In this document: positions 54,533 through 64,000 of the stretch, one piece after another | Position numbering within the stretch: the stretch's first letter is position 1 | Layout of the letters: the number at the start of each line of letters is the position of its first letter | Assembly (NCBI RefSeq): GCF_000565215.1 | Contig: NZ_CP006934.1 | Coordinates: forward strand, 62,001 to 126,000 | Direction of reading: 5' to 3' | Source of the DNA: Spiroplasma sabaudiense Ar-1343 | GTDB taxonomy: Bacteria > Bacillota_I > Bacilli_A > Mycoplasmatales > Mycoplasmataceae | DNA length: 64,000 nt | Notes under the pieces: model-generated | What the model was told of the DNA's origin: nothing | What the model saw: only the letters and a program-made list of their open reading frames with translations | Databases searched by the model: none | Position numbers and translations under genes: made by a program

Positions 54533-55813
54533 ATGAAAAATCACAATCAAACAGAAGACCAGCAGGATCATTTTTTTCAAGAGACTGCTGCTCAAAAAAA
54601 TCACAAAACCGTCTTGATTGGAATTTTAGTTGGACTTTGTAGTGCAATAATATATTCTTTAATGCCACTACTAAGTAATATCGAAACAGCCATCGAAAAT
54701 TCGCAATCAGGATTTGGGCGTTATGGGCCTTACACTGTATCAACTCTTTATGTAACATGACAAGAAATTGCTGCTGCAATAACAATATTTTTTATTTTCG
54801 GACCAATGCGAGCAATTCGCTCATTTAAATTATTAAAACATCGCGAAGCTTGATACATTGTATTGTTTGGTTTCCTTGGGGGACCAGTTGCAATGGTCTT
54901 CATCACGCTAGCGGCACTATTTGTAATGACTGGTGCTGGACTAAGTGATGGAACCATCGGTTCAATGCTGTTAAACTTACAGCCAGTATTTTGTGCTCTT
55001 GCAGCAATGTTTGTTTTAAAACAGAAACAATCAAACTACACAATCGCCGCTTTGGCAGTTACAGCAATTTTAATGGTTGGTTTTGTAACTACTTTTGGAG
55101 TAAAAGAACAAATCCAAACTAAATCAATACTGGGAATAGTTTTCGCCTTAATCGCGGCGGGACTATATACCCTTGAAGCTATTGGAATGGAAAAATTAAT
55201 GAAGTATTCAAAGTACAATTTTCCGTTCCAAGAAACCACTTTTATTAAAACAACATTTTCAGCGCTTTTCATGATTGTTTTAATGCCAATTGCAAGTTCA
55301 ACTGATTTTTGAACTAGTGGTGGTTCAGTTGGTGCTAAGAATTATGGTCAAGCATTTATTGATGGTTGGGCCTCTTTTGAAATTATGAAGTCTTGAGTTG
55401 TTGCCCTGAAATTTATTGGTTGTGGGGTATTATTAGCTTTTGGTCGTTCAATGTACTACTTTGCAATCAAAAAAGCCAGTGGTACTTATGCAGCATCAAC
55501 GCAATTGTTAATGTTAATTTGAACCCCAGCAATTCAATACTTAATGAACGGTATTGCTCAGGCAACCGGCAAAATAGCCCAAACTGATGTTCCGTGAAAT
55601 GCTAATTCAATAAATGATATAAGAATTCTAACATCAGAGCCGCAAACATATTATTGATATTTTGTAGTTCCAATTATTTTATGTTTATTTATAATTACTT
55701 TTAACCAGCTGTTTGTTGATTTACAAACAAAAGGTTGAGTAGTGACTAAGGAAATTTGATTTACAAGAACTAATAAAAACAAAAAACCAAGTAAAGTAAT
55801 TGAAGAAAATTAG
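54533..55813 (+). CDS. DMT-superfamily (EamA-like) transporter
   Basis: This 426-residue protein has about ten membrane helices in two halves, consistent with the EamA/DMT layout (first half with LVGLCSAIIYSLMPLL and a GGPVAMVFITLAAL helix, second half with GIVFALIAAGLYTLEAIGMEKL). A hydrophilic N-terminal ~20 residues and an extended loop near residue 260-290 make it longer than the ~300-residue norm. Several Trp are TGA-encoded. Transported solute is unknown. It follows the polytopic protein gene by 2 nt and ends with a terminator. Confidence 0.75.
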
Positions 55814-55827
55814 TTATAAAATATTTT

Positions 55828-55856
55828 AAAACACAGCTTTTAGAGCTGTGTTTTTT
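55828..55856 (+). terminator. Terminator after the EamA-like gene
   Basis: AAAACACAGCT (55828-55838) pairs exactly with AGCTGTGTTTT (55844-55854), with extra Ts. Confidence 0.88.
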
Positions 55857-55956
55857 ATTGGTTATTTTGAAATAATAAATTTAAAAGGTTTAGGCAATTT
55901 GTTCTACCTTTTAGGCTTTAAATAATTTAAAATAATAATATGCAAGAGGAAAAAAT

Positions 55957-56763
55957 ATGATTCTAGAACAAATTTATAAATATAGCAAAGAAAGCGAAAC
56001 CAGCAACGCCTCAATCTCAAAGTCAATCATTGATGAAATTACAAGTAATAAAGGCTTCAATTTAACGGTAGTTCAATTGGCAGAGAAAAGCGGCTGTAGT
56101 CAGTCTACGGTTTCAAAATACATTAAAAACGCTTTGGAAATAGAAACTTATCGTGAACTTGTGGTTTGCTTGAATAAGGAAATCACCCGCTATTTTGAAG
56201 ATAAGTATAACAATAATAATTTTGAAGAAAATTCCATAGCAATTATTTCGGATTTGCAAAAAACTCTTAAAAATTTAGACCCCCAAAAAGTTAAAGAAGC
56301 CGCCACTCTCATTTTTAATGCCGAAAAAATTTGTATTGCAGCCATTGGGGGCAATATTGCATTAAAATACGAGATTGAACATAAACTATCTCAAACGGGG
56401 AAGTTTATCATGATAGGAACTGATTGGCACCAACAATCAATTAACATTAATTTTATGAAAAAAAATGATGTTGTAATATTAATATCCTATTCAGGTGATA
56501 AATTCGAAACTAATAGAATCATTGAAAAAGCAAACGAAAAGGGAATTACTGTAATAACTTTCACAGGAGCATTCCCCTCTAAAGTGAAGAGTAAATCCAA
56601 TTGTGATTTTCAAATTGAGTCAAAGGATGCCAAATTTAGGTCATTTTCATTTACGAGCCGAATTTGTGCCTTTGCAATTTGAGAAATGATCTTTAAAGAC
56701 TTTTTATCAATGGATGTAATAACAAGCGATGTTATTGATGCTTGAAAATGACAACAAAAATAA
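55957..56763 (+). CDS. MurR/RpiR-family regulator with SIS domain, next to fructose PTS
   Basis: This 268-residue protein has an N-terminal RpiR helix-turn-helix (NLTVVQLAEKSGCSQSTVSKYIKNAL) and a C-terminal SIS domain that binds phosphosugars (ICIAAIGGNIALKYEIEHKL, then VVILISYSGDKFET). It precedes the fructose PTS gene and probably controls it through the palindrome at 56830-56854, with a phosphosugar as effector; this is inference from position. AGAGGAAAAA precedes the ATG. Two in-frame TGA near the end encode Trp. Confidence 0.88.
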
Positions 56764-56766
56764 ATC

Positions 56767-56796
56767 AAAAAAACGGAAATTACTTTCCGTTTTTTT
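56767..56796 (+). terminator. Terminator after the RpiR regulator
   Basis: AAAAAACGGAAA (56768-56779) pairs with TTTCCGTTTTTT (56784-56795) around TTAC. Confidence 0.88.
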
Positions 56797-56829
56797 GTGT
56801 TTATATGTTAAATTCAATAAAATCTGGAA

Positions 56830-56854
56830 ATTATATTCCAAATTGGAATATAAT
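56830..56854. promoter_or_regulatory. Palindromic operator upstream of the fructose PTS gene
   Basis: ATTATATTCCAA (56830-56841) and TTGGAATATAAT (56843-56854) are exact complements around a single A. Further CTGG...CCAG bases extend the symmetry. It ends 4 bp before a TATAAT, so a bound protein would block RNA polymerase. Confidence 0.75.
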
Positions 56855-56858
56855 CCAG

Positions 56859-56864
56859 TATAAT
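56859..56864 (+). promoter_or_regulatory. -10 element for the fructose PTS gene
   Basis: TATAAT 22 nt before the ATG at 56887; the -35 region falls inside the palindrome at 56830-56854. Confidence 0.6.
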
Positions 56865-56886
56865 CAAAACAGAAAGAAGGTTTAAA

Positions 56887-59376
56887 ATGACTGATGATAT
56901 TTTCAAAAGTGAACTGATTTTTTTAGATCAGCAATTAAATTCTAAAGCAGAGGTTTTTGACTTTATTGCTGAAGTTAGTTTAAAAAATCAGCTCACAAAT
57001 AACAAACAGGCTTTGATTAGTGGTTTTGAAAATCGTGAGCAAGAAGGCTCAACTGGATTTGAAGATGGTTTTGCAATTCCTCATGCAAGAATAGCTGAAG
57101 TAAAACAAGCAGCAGTTTTCATTATAAGATTGAAAAATGGGGTCGATTGGAATTCCTTAGATGGAAAACCTACTAACGTAGTAATCGCCTTGCTGGTTCC
57201 TGACGGACCTAGCGGAGATGAACACTTGAGTATCTTAAGTAGTATTGCCACAAAATTATTAAACGAAGATTTCAAATCTAAAATGAATTTGGCTAAATCA
57301 AAAAAACAAATTCTAGAACTACTTAGAGCCAAGGAAGACCAAAGTTCTGCTATAAAAGAGTTACAATCTGAAAATCAAAATGCAAAATTGAAAGTCGTTG
57401 CAATTACTGCTTGTATCACCGGAATCGCTCACACTTATTTAGCAGAAGAAAAATTACTACAAGAGTTGCCAAAGCATGGTTACTCTATTCGTGTGGAAAC
57501 CCAAGGTTCTAAAGGGGTCGGAACCCCTTTGAAGGAATCTGAAATTAAAGAAGCAGATTTAGTGATTTTTGCAACAGACACAAATGTTGACAAAAGTCGT
57601 TTTATTGGTAAGAAGTGTTATCAAACAAAAGTTGCCAAGGCTATGAAAGACCCCTTGGGAACAGTTAAAAACGCGATTGATTTGGGAACTATAATTGAAG
57701 GAAAAACTAATTTTCAAACCAAGTCCTCAAAAGATCGCGAAGGTGTAATGTCTCATATTATGGCAGGAATTTCATATATGATACCTGTGATTGTGCTTGG
57801 GGGAATTTGTTTAGCTTTCTCAATTGGAATTGCTAAGGCCATTTGGGGACCAACTGCTGGAACAGACGGACCCAATGGTGAATACAAGTGGGGAATTTTA
57901 AATACAATGAGCCTTGTGGGGGGGGCAGCCTTTGCAATGATGATCCCAATTTTAGCAGGGTTCATTGGTAATTCGATTTCTGGAAGAGCTGCAATTGCCC
58001 CAGCAATGGTGGGAGCTTTCTTAGGAAACAACCCAGCAAACTTTATGCCATTGCCTGGAATGGATGTTGTAGCAACTCCAGCTGGATTTCTGGGAGCAAT
58101 CGCAGCTGGATTAATGGCTGGTTATGCTGTTAAATGAATTAATACTTGAAGAGTTCCAAGAACCTTACAAGCAGCAATGCCAATTTTCTTCATTCCAATC
58201 GTTGTTGGATTGGGAATAGGGTTATTATTTATTTATGTAATTGGGGGACCAATTGGATGATTAATGGATCAAATTTCTAAAGGCTTTTCTCAGGCCTATA
58301 AATCTAAGCTTGGAGTTTTTGCTGGCCTAGGCTTAGGAATGGCTTTGGGAGCAATGGCTGGTTTTGATATGGGAGGGCCTGTTAATAAAATCGCCTTTGT
58401 TACAGGTTCAGCACTTATAACTGCTGGAATTTATGAACCAATGGGGGCTGTAGCTGCGGCTATTCCTGTGGCCCCATTAGGAATGGGAATTACAACATTG
58501 GTTGTACCAAAGTTCTTCGACAAAGATACAAAAAATTTAGGAATTGCTGCAATTATTATGGGTTGCATTGGAATTTCTGAGGGAGCAATTCCTTTTGCGA
58601 TTCGTGACCCAAAAAGAGCTGTTGTTTCTAATGTCCTTGGATCAGCTGTTGCTGGGGGAATTGCTGGAGCCTTAATGGTAACTAATGCGGCCGCTCATGG
58701 TGGACCAATTGTTGCAATTTTGGGAGCAGTTCCATATGGACTACAAACCTTATTTTTCTTTATTGCCATTATTGCTGGGGTTGCCACAACTACTTTAGTA
58801 TATTCTTCATGATTATTATATGATGCTGGTAAACCTGGATCTGTTAAAGAAGCGCATGTTGAAAGACTTTACCAATTAAATCAAAATTGTAAATCAGAAA
58901 TTAATGATTTGAAAGAACAAATCTTTATTAAAAAAAGCGTTTCTAAAAAACAAATTCGAGAAGCAAAATTATCAAATCAAGATTTCAATAAAATTAAAAC
59001 TGCTACAAATTCTGAAATTCAAGAAATTCAAGAAAAAATTAAACAAACTAAAAATGATTATAACTTGCAAAAAGAAAAAGCTAAAATTGCTTTCAATTTA
59101 ATTAAAAAAGATGAAGCAACCTTTTTGAAAACCAAGGTATCTGAGGTAAAAGAATTTTTTGGTAAAGCTGGTTTTGAAAAAAAAGAAAAACTAAAATCTT
59201 TAAAAGATGATTTAACAAAAAAAGAGGCTTCAGCCAATAAATTGGAAGTTAAAAATTTGAAAACTGAATTTTTGAATCAAAAGCAGGAATTAGATTCTGA
59301 CTACAAAGAACAAATAAAAAACTATCAAATTAACATTCATAAAAAATTTGTTGATCAATACAAACAAATAGTCTAA
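56887..59376 (+). CDS. fruA: Fructose-type PTS EIIABC with ~185-residue coiled-coil tail
   Basis: This 829-residue fusion imports and phosphorylates a sugar, probably fructose. The EIIA-fru domain has FAIPHARIAE with His66; EIIB has VAITACITGIAHTYLAEE with Cys176; EIIC is a ~10-helix domain from about residue 285 to 642, with GGPVNKIAF and EGAIPFAIRDP typical of the fructose family. After the last helix, residues ~643-829 form a charged, helix-rich coiled-coil tail without counterpart in typical FruA. Phosphate comes from HPr (47 kb) and enzyme I. GAAAGAAGG precedes the ATG, and a palindromic operator and terminator bound the gene. Confidence 0.93.
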
Positions 59377-59398
59377 AAGTTATTACATTATTTTTCTT

Positions 59399-59440
59399 GC
59401 CCTCAACTAAAGCAATTTTAGTTGAGGGCTTTTATTTTTG
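59399..59440 (+). terminator. Terminator after the fructose PTS gene
   Basis: GCCCTCAACTAAA (59399-59411) pairs exactly with TTTAGTTGAGGGC (59417-59429), followed by a T-rich run. The longest GC-containing stem in the window. Confidence 0.9.
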
Positions 59441-59532
59441 ATTTTTTGAAAAAGATGGTCTAAGCACCCAATCTAAAAAAATAGCAATTCAAGTTGACTA
59501 AGATTTTATTTAATAAATGTGAGGAGAATAAA

Positions 59533-60741
59533 ATGAAAAAAATACTAAGTTTCTTGGGAACAACCTCAATTGTTGTATCAGCTCCTCTAAGTGCTGTGGC
59601 TTGCCGCAGTATTGATAAAATTAAAGAAGAATTTGATTTTGAATTACTAAAAAATCAAATGATGGAAACTATTAACACAATTTTTCAAGAATATTTAAGC
59701 TCTGACTTTGAAAACTTCTATTTTATTGAAGAGGGAACCAAGGCGCCTCTAGAAAAATATTTGGTTGCTGATTTAATTGCCAATAAAGAAGAAATCGAAT
59801 CTAAAGGATCAGCTTTTTTTGAATTAAGTGAAAGCATCAAGGGAATTATTAATTGACAAAAAATTTTAAAAGAGGTCAACCAAGAAGTTGTTACCAACGT
59901 TCAGTACAGACAATTATTAATTGACGGGCAAAACCCATTAAAAAATGGCTATGAAATAAGCGAAATCACAATCGAGCCAAAAGCCAACGACACGGCAGTT
60001 ACTATTAATTTAAAAATACAAGCAGATGTTTGGTTTCTTGACAAAATTCAAGAACAAGCATTTGAAACTATTTATTTCACAAATCAAATTAGCATTTTTG
60101 AAGAAAGCCAAGATGTAGAAAAATTAACAAGTATTCAAAAAAAATACAAGGCTGAAATTAATAGTTCTGAAATCGCTAATAGCTTTTTCTACAATAGTGA
60201 TCATGGAGATTTAGAAGAAACTGCCCGTAATATTAGTTCGGATAAAGAAATCAAAAATCAAATTATTAATATTGTAGAAGAAATTATTGAGGACGAAAAT
60301 CTCGTTATTAATAAGGACTTTTTAATTAAACCATCAGCCAATGATTCCCTACAATCAGCCTCTCCTGTAACTGATGAGCCTAATCTAGATGATCTTATTG
60401 ATTTAATGATTGACGCTATGAAATCAGGTAGCAAAGAAGACTTTGAGGATGTTGCATCCAAAATATTAATTTCTGAAAACGAGTTATATTTTGAATTTTA
60501 TGACACAATTGGTATTGATCCCCCCAAAGATTCAAAAACCTCAAACTTAATTAATCCTTACTATTTGGACTTTAAATATAATTCGACTCTTGATTCATTA
60601 TTTAAAATGGCTCTAGTAATTCAGGGTAATAAATTTAAAATTGATCCAGAAAATGATGATATTAATACTATTGCAATTTTTAAGACTGAAATCTCAAAAA
60701 TTAAACTGGAATACAAAAATTCAAGTTTTGAGTTGCCCTAA
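59533..60741 (+). CDS. Lipoprotein of unknown function (5' part of an interrupted frame)
   Basis: This 402-residue product has a lipoprotein signal peptide (MKKILSFLGTTSIVVSAPL) with lipobox AVAC, then a hydrophilic, acidic extracellular region. No family is recognised; acidic helices alternate with short beta-like segments. GAGGAGAA precedes ATG 59533. The frame continues past the UAA at 60739-60741 for another 169 codons, interrupted once more by a UAA at 60853-60855, so the original protein was probably ~570 residues. One TGA is a Trp codon. Such surface lipoproteins vary strongly between mollicute strains. Confidence 0.7.
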
Positions 60742-61248
60742 ATGTGAATTGTTGTTCGCCAGCAATTAACTGAAACACAAAGTGTTGATAGTGTTTTAAA
60801 AAACTTCTATTCAAATGCTTTTGAACTACAAAGAAGCTTTTACAATCTTGATTAAGAATTTTATGAAAATGAATATGCCGAGCAATTGCAGATCTTAAAA
60901 CCCGAGAAGTGAAAAGAAATTAAACCAGAAACTAAATTATTAGCCACAGATTATTTTGATGATTTAGTTGACGCAAATAAAGAAGCCAAAGCGATAAGCA
61001 GTGAATTCGGGCTTACAAACTATTTTTCCTATCAAGATAATCGTTTTTTTCGTTATAACAATATTAAATGAATTGATTTTGATGAAAAAGACATTATGAA
61101 GTTATATGTTTCTGATGATTATGATGAAGATAGCTGATATAAACCCAAAATGAATACTTATTTTTTTTCAAATGGAAAAAACTGGCTTAAACGCTCCCAA
61201 CTTTGTTTCAATCTTGGTGAAGCGGGTATAGATTTTTTACTAATCTAA
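60742..61248 (+). pseudogene. 3' remnant of the lipoprotein gene, cut by in-frame UAA codons
   Basis: In the same frame as the preceding lipoprotein, 60742-60852 encodes a segment starting MWIVVRQQLTETQSV, then UAA at 60853, then 130 further open codons with good protein character (DYFDDLVDANKEAKAI, and YDEDSWYKPKMNTYFF with a TGA Trp) to UAA at 61246-61248. No SD supports a new start inside. The pattern fits a decaying gene with two nonsense mutations, or readthrough. Confidence 0.65.
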
Positions 61249-61298
61249 TTGCCCTTATAAATTTGGTAACTTTATTGCAAATTTAAACTTTATATATA

Positions 61299-61347
61299 AA
61301 AAGTCAACCAAAAGAAGTGATAACTACTTTTTATATGGTTGGCTTTT
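61299..61347 (+). terminator. Terminator downstream of the lipoprotein remnant
   Basis: AAAAGTCAACCA (61299-61310) pairs with TGGTTGGCTTTT (61336-61347) with one G-U pair and a ~25-nt loop. Confidence 0.55.
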
Positions 61348-61431
61348 ATATTAGAATGACTAGCTTTTTTAGAGATTGCTTTTCCAACCAAACTGATTTA
61401 TTATTGTAGTTTTTTAGTCCTTTTGATACTA

Positions 61432-61440
61432 TGCTATAAT
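61432..61440 (+). promoter_or_regulatory. Extended -10 promoter for the polytopic protein gene
   Basis: TGCTATAAT (TG-n-TATAAT) lies 19 nt upstream of the ATG at 61460. No clear -35 is needed for this class. Confidence 0.6.
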
Positions 61441-61459
61441 ATTGAAAAGGAGTATTGTC

Positions 61460-63088
61460 ATGCAATTATCTTTATATGGTCTTGGTTTTGCAACCTTTTT
61501 AATTTTTGTCAGCTACACGTCAGGCAATATTATTTCCCAGGTTTTTAAATTTCGTTCAAAAAATTCTTTTTCTAACATTGCTTTAGGATTTTTTTCATAT
61601 TTTGCTACTTTGACAATTTTGTCATTCCCGCTACAATTATTTGGTAATTTACCCTATATATTTTTTATTTATTACACAATAGTTTTATCTCAGGTTTATT
61701 TGCTTGTTTGCTTATTATTGTTTCGTTATTGAATTACATCCTCAGTTTTTTCAATTGGATCAATAGTCTTTTTTACTGTTGTTTTAATTCTAATGGGAGT
61801 CAATTTTATAATTCAAATTTATTTGCGACCAGGAAATTTTGCAGAGTATAAAACCAGTTTAACAATTCTTGAGTGGTTAAAAGATAATCCTGTATCGCTT
61901 TTTAATAGCAATAACACATTATTTAACTTTTTAGGATTTAAACCAATTCAGTCTTGATACACATTTCAGCTATCAATGATACTGTTAACCGGATCACAGC
62001 CATTTGAATACGATAGTTTAATCTTGACATTTAATTTCTTTTTAGAATCATTTATTTTAGCATCGATTTTAATCACGGTTGCTATTCGATTCAATGAAGT
62101 TCAACATCAAGGTTATCGCCAAATCGGATTAGTTTCAACTATTTTACTATTTATAATGCTAAAGTTCTTTTTGGGATTTATCGATTTTGCAATTTGAAAT
62201 GAATTAACGTATTTTATTTATTTAATTTTTTATGCAATTACTTTGTTAATAAGTTATTCATCTCCAAAGTTTCGCGAAGCAAATTTACCGATGGTGATTG
62301 GATTTTTACTTGCTGGTTACATTTCGTTTTCATGGGAAAATTCATATCCAATGATTTTTTTATTGTACTGCATTGTTTTTACATTACAAAGTACGCTATC
62401 AAAAAATTACACAAAAGATATTATTAAGATTATTATGTTCCCCTTGATCAACTTAATCTTCTTCAACGTTCTTCAACGCCTTTATGTTCAGGCTGTAATT
62501 TTCTCTGTAATTATATTAATTTTCTTCTTGGTTATTTACTTTATGACAAAAAATTATTCAAAAATTATAAAATTTGAAACCGCCTTCGATAATCATAATA
62601 AGTTTTTTATGCTTTTTCTTCCGGTTGTTTTCTCAGCTATTTCATTAATTTTAATATTGTCATCAAATCAAAATTTGAAAGATATGTTTATAAATTATTT
62701 AAGCTTTATATATAAATGAACAATTTTAGTTGAACTTCCAGCGGCTCGTGAGTGAATCGCATTAATCTCAACCATTTTACTAATTGTTTTATCACTAGTT
62801 TGAATTTTTATCAGAAAAAGATTTGAACCAAGCCAAACAACAGCAATTATTGATTTAACAACGATTAGTTTTATAACTTTTTATAATCCTTTGGTTATTA
62901 GATTTATTTCCGTGATTTATAGTGATTTTATTAATCTAAATGGATTCATCATGGCAGTTCTTTTTGTTGAATTAATAACTGTGGCACTCTACTCCTTAAC
63001 AAACCGTTTTGGAAAATACTTAGAAAACCGTACCATTAAAAACCGCCCCAAAGTTAGGTATAAACCAAACTTTATTGAAATTAATTAG
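61460..63088 (+). CDS. Polytopic membrane protein of unknown function
   Basis: This 542-residue protein has about 13-14 membrane helices, with one hydrophilic loop near residues 120-170 (YLRPGNFAEYKTSL) and a short basic C-terminus (NRTIKNRPKVRYK). I do not recognise a transporter family or catalytic motif. AAAAGGAG precedes the ATG at 61460. Four or more TGA codons encode Trp. ligA starts 11 nt after the stop, so it is probably cotranscribed with ligA, but no functional link is apparent. Confidence 0.75.
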
Positions 63089-63099
63089 AGGAAAATTAT

Positions 63100-64000
<901 letters not shown>

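Overview
This window is chromosomal DNA of a mollicute, most likely from the Spiroplasma/Mesoplasma/Entomoplasma clade. It is very AT-rich. Nearly every long gene contains in-frame TGA codons at positions where the protein families carry tryptophan, so UGA is read as Trp (genetic code 4). All coordinates below use that code. The tmRNA encodes a long tag ending in ASAGVALAA and containing EMPAFM, which resembles the Spiroplasma-type tags I know. Most genes lie on the + strand. Three small ones (a rhodanese-like protein, a four-helix membrane protein and a superoxide-dismutase-like protein) lie on the - strand.

Layout. 1-2.6 kb: end of a P2-type cation ATPase. 2.7-10.6 kb: secA, uvrB, uvrA. 10.6-17.3 kb: a tightly overlapping run of folC, a folate ECF S component, hprK, two tandem lgt genes, whiA and a small Xre regulator. 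17.4-21.2 kb: rhodanese-like gene (minus), secG, rnr, smpB and ssrA (tmRNA). 21.3-26 kb: a membrane protein with degenerate GGDEF and EAL domains, mgtE, trmB and a minus-strand membrane protein. 26.2-33.6 kb: a nucleoside-type ABC importer with two BMP lipoproteins, a double ATPase and two permeases. 33.9-38 kb: a compact vitamin B12 cassette. 38-47 kb: deoD, tsaD, an RpiR regulator, manA, asnS, a glycosyltransferase, an RDD protein and pcrA. 47-49.9 kb: the general PTS genes ptsH, ptsI and crr as separate units. 49.9-56 kb: SOD-like protein (minus), CPBP protease, RluA-family pseudouridine synthase and two polytopic transporters. 56-59.4 kb: a second RpiR regulator and a fructose-type PTS EIIABC behind a palindromic operator. 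59.5-64 kb: a nonsense-interrupted lipoprotein gene, a large unknown membrane protein and the start of ligA.

The most interesting region is 33.9-37.95 kb. An adenosylcobalamin-dependent (class II) ribonucleotide reductase is followed, without room for a promoter, by an ECF S component whose reading frame runs unbroken into a corrinoid adenosyltransferase. A membrane-anchored protein resembling the transcobalamin C-terminal (DUF4430) fold comes next. Together these could capture B12, import it, convert it to AdoCbl and use it for dNTP synthesis. A fused importer-adenosyltransferase would be unusual.

Other notable items are: a GGDEF-EAL protein that has lost its catalytic signatures, in a lineage not known to use c-di-GMP; a SOD homologue lacking two of four metal ligands; long charged coiled-coil tails or inserts on several otherwise ordinary membrane proteins (an ABC permease, PTS EIIABC and Lgt); a duplicated ~68-residue module on the SecA tail; and a lipoprotein frame cut by two UAA codons. 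The ECF energising module (EcfA/A'/T) and the replication origin are not in the window, and I see no conventional tRNA, rRNA, insertion sequence, prophage or CRISPR array.
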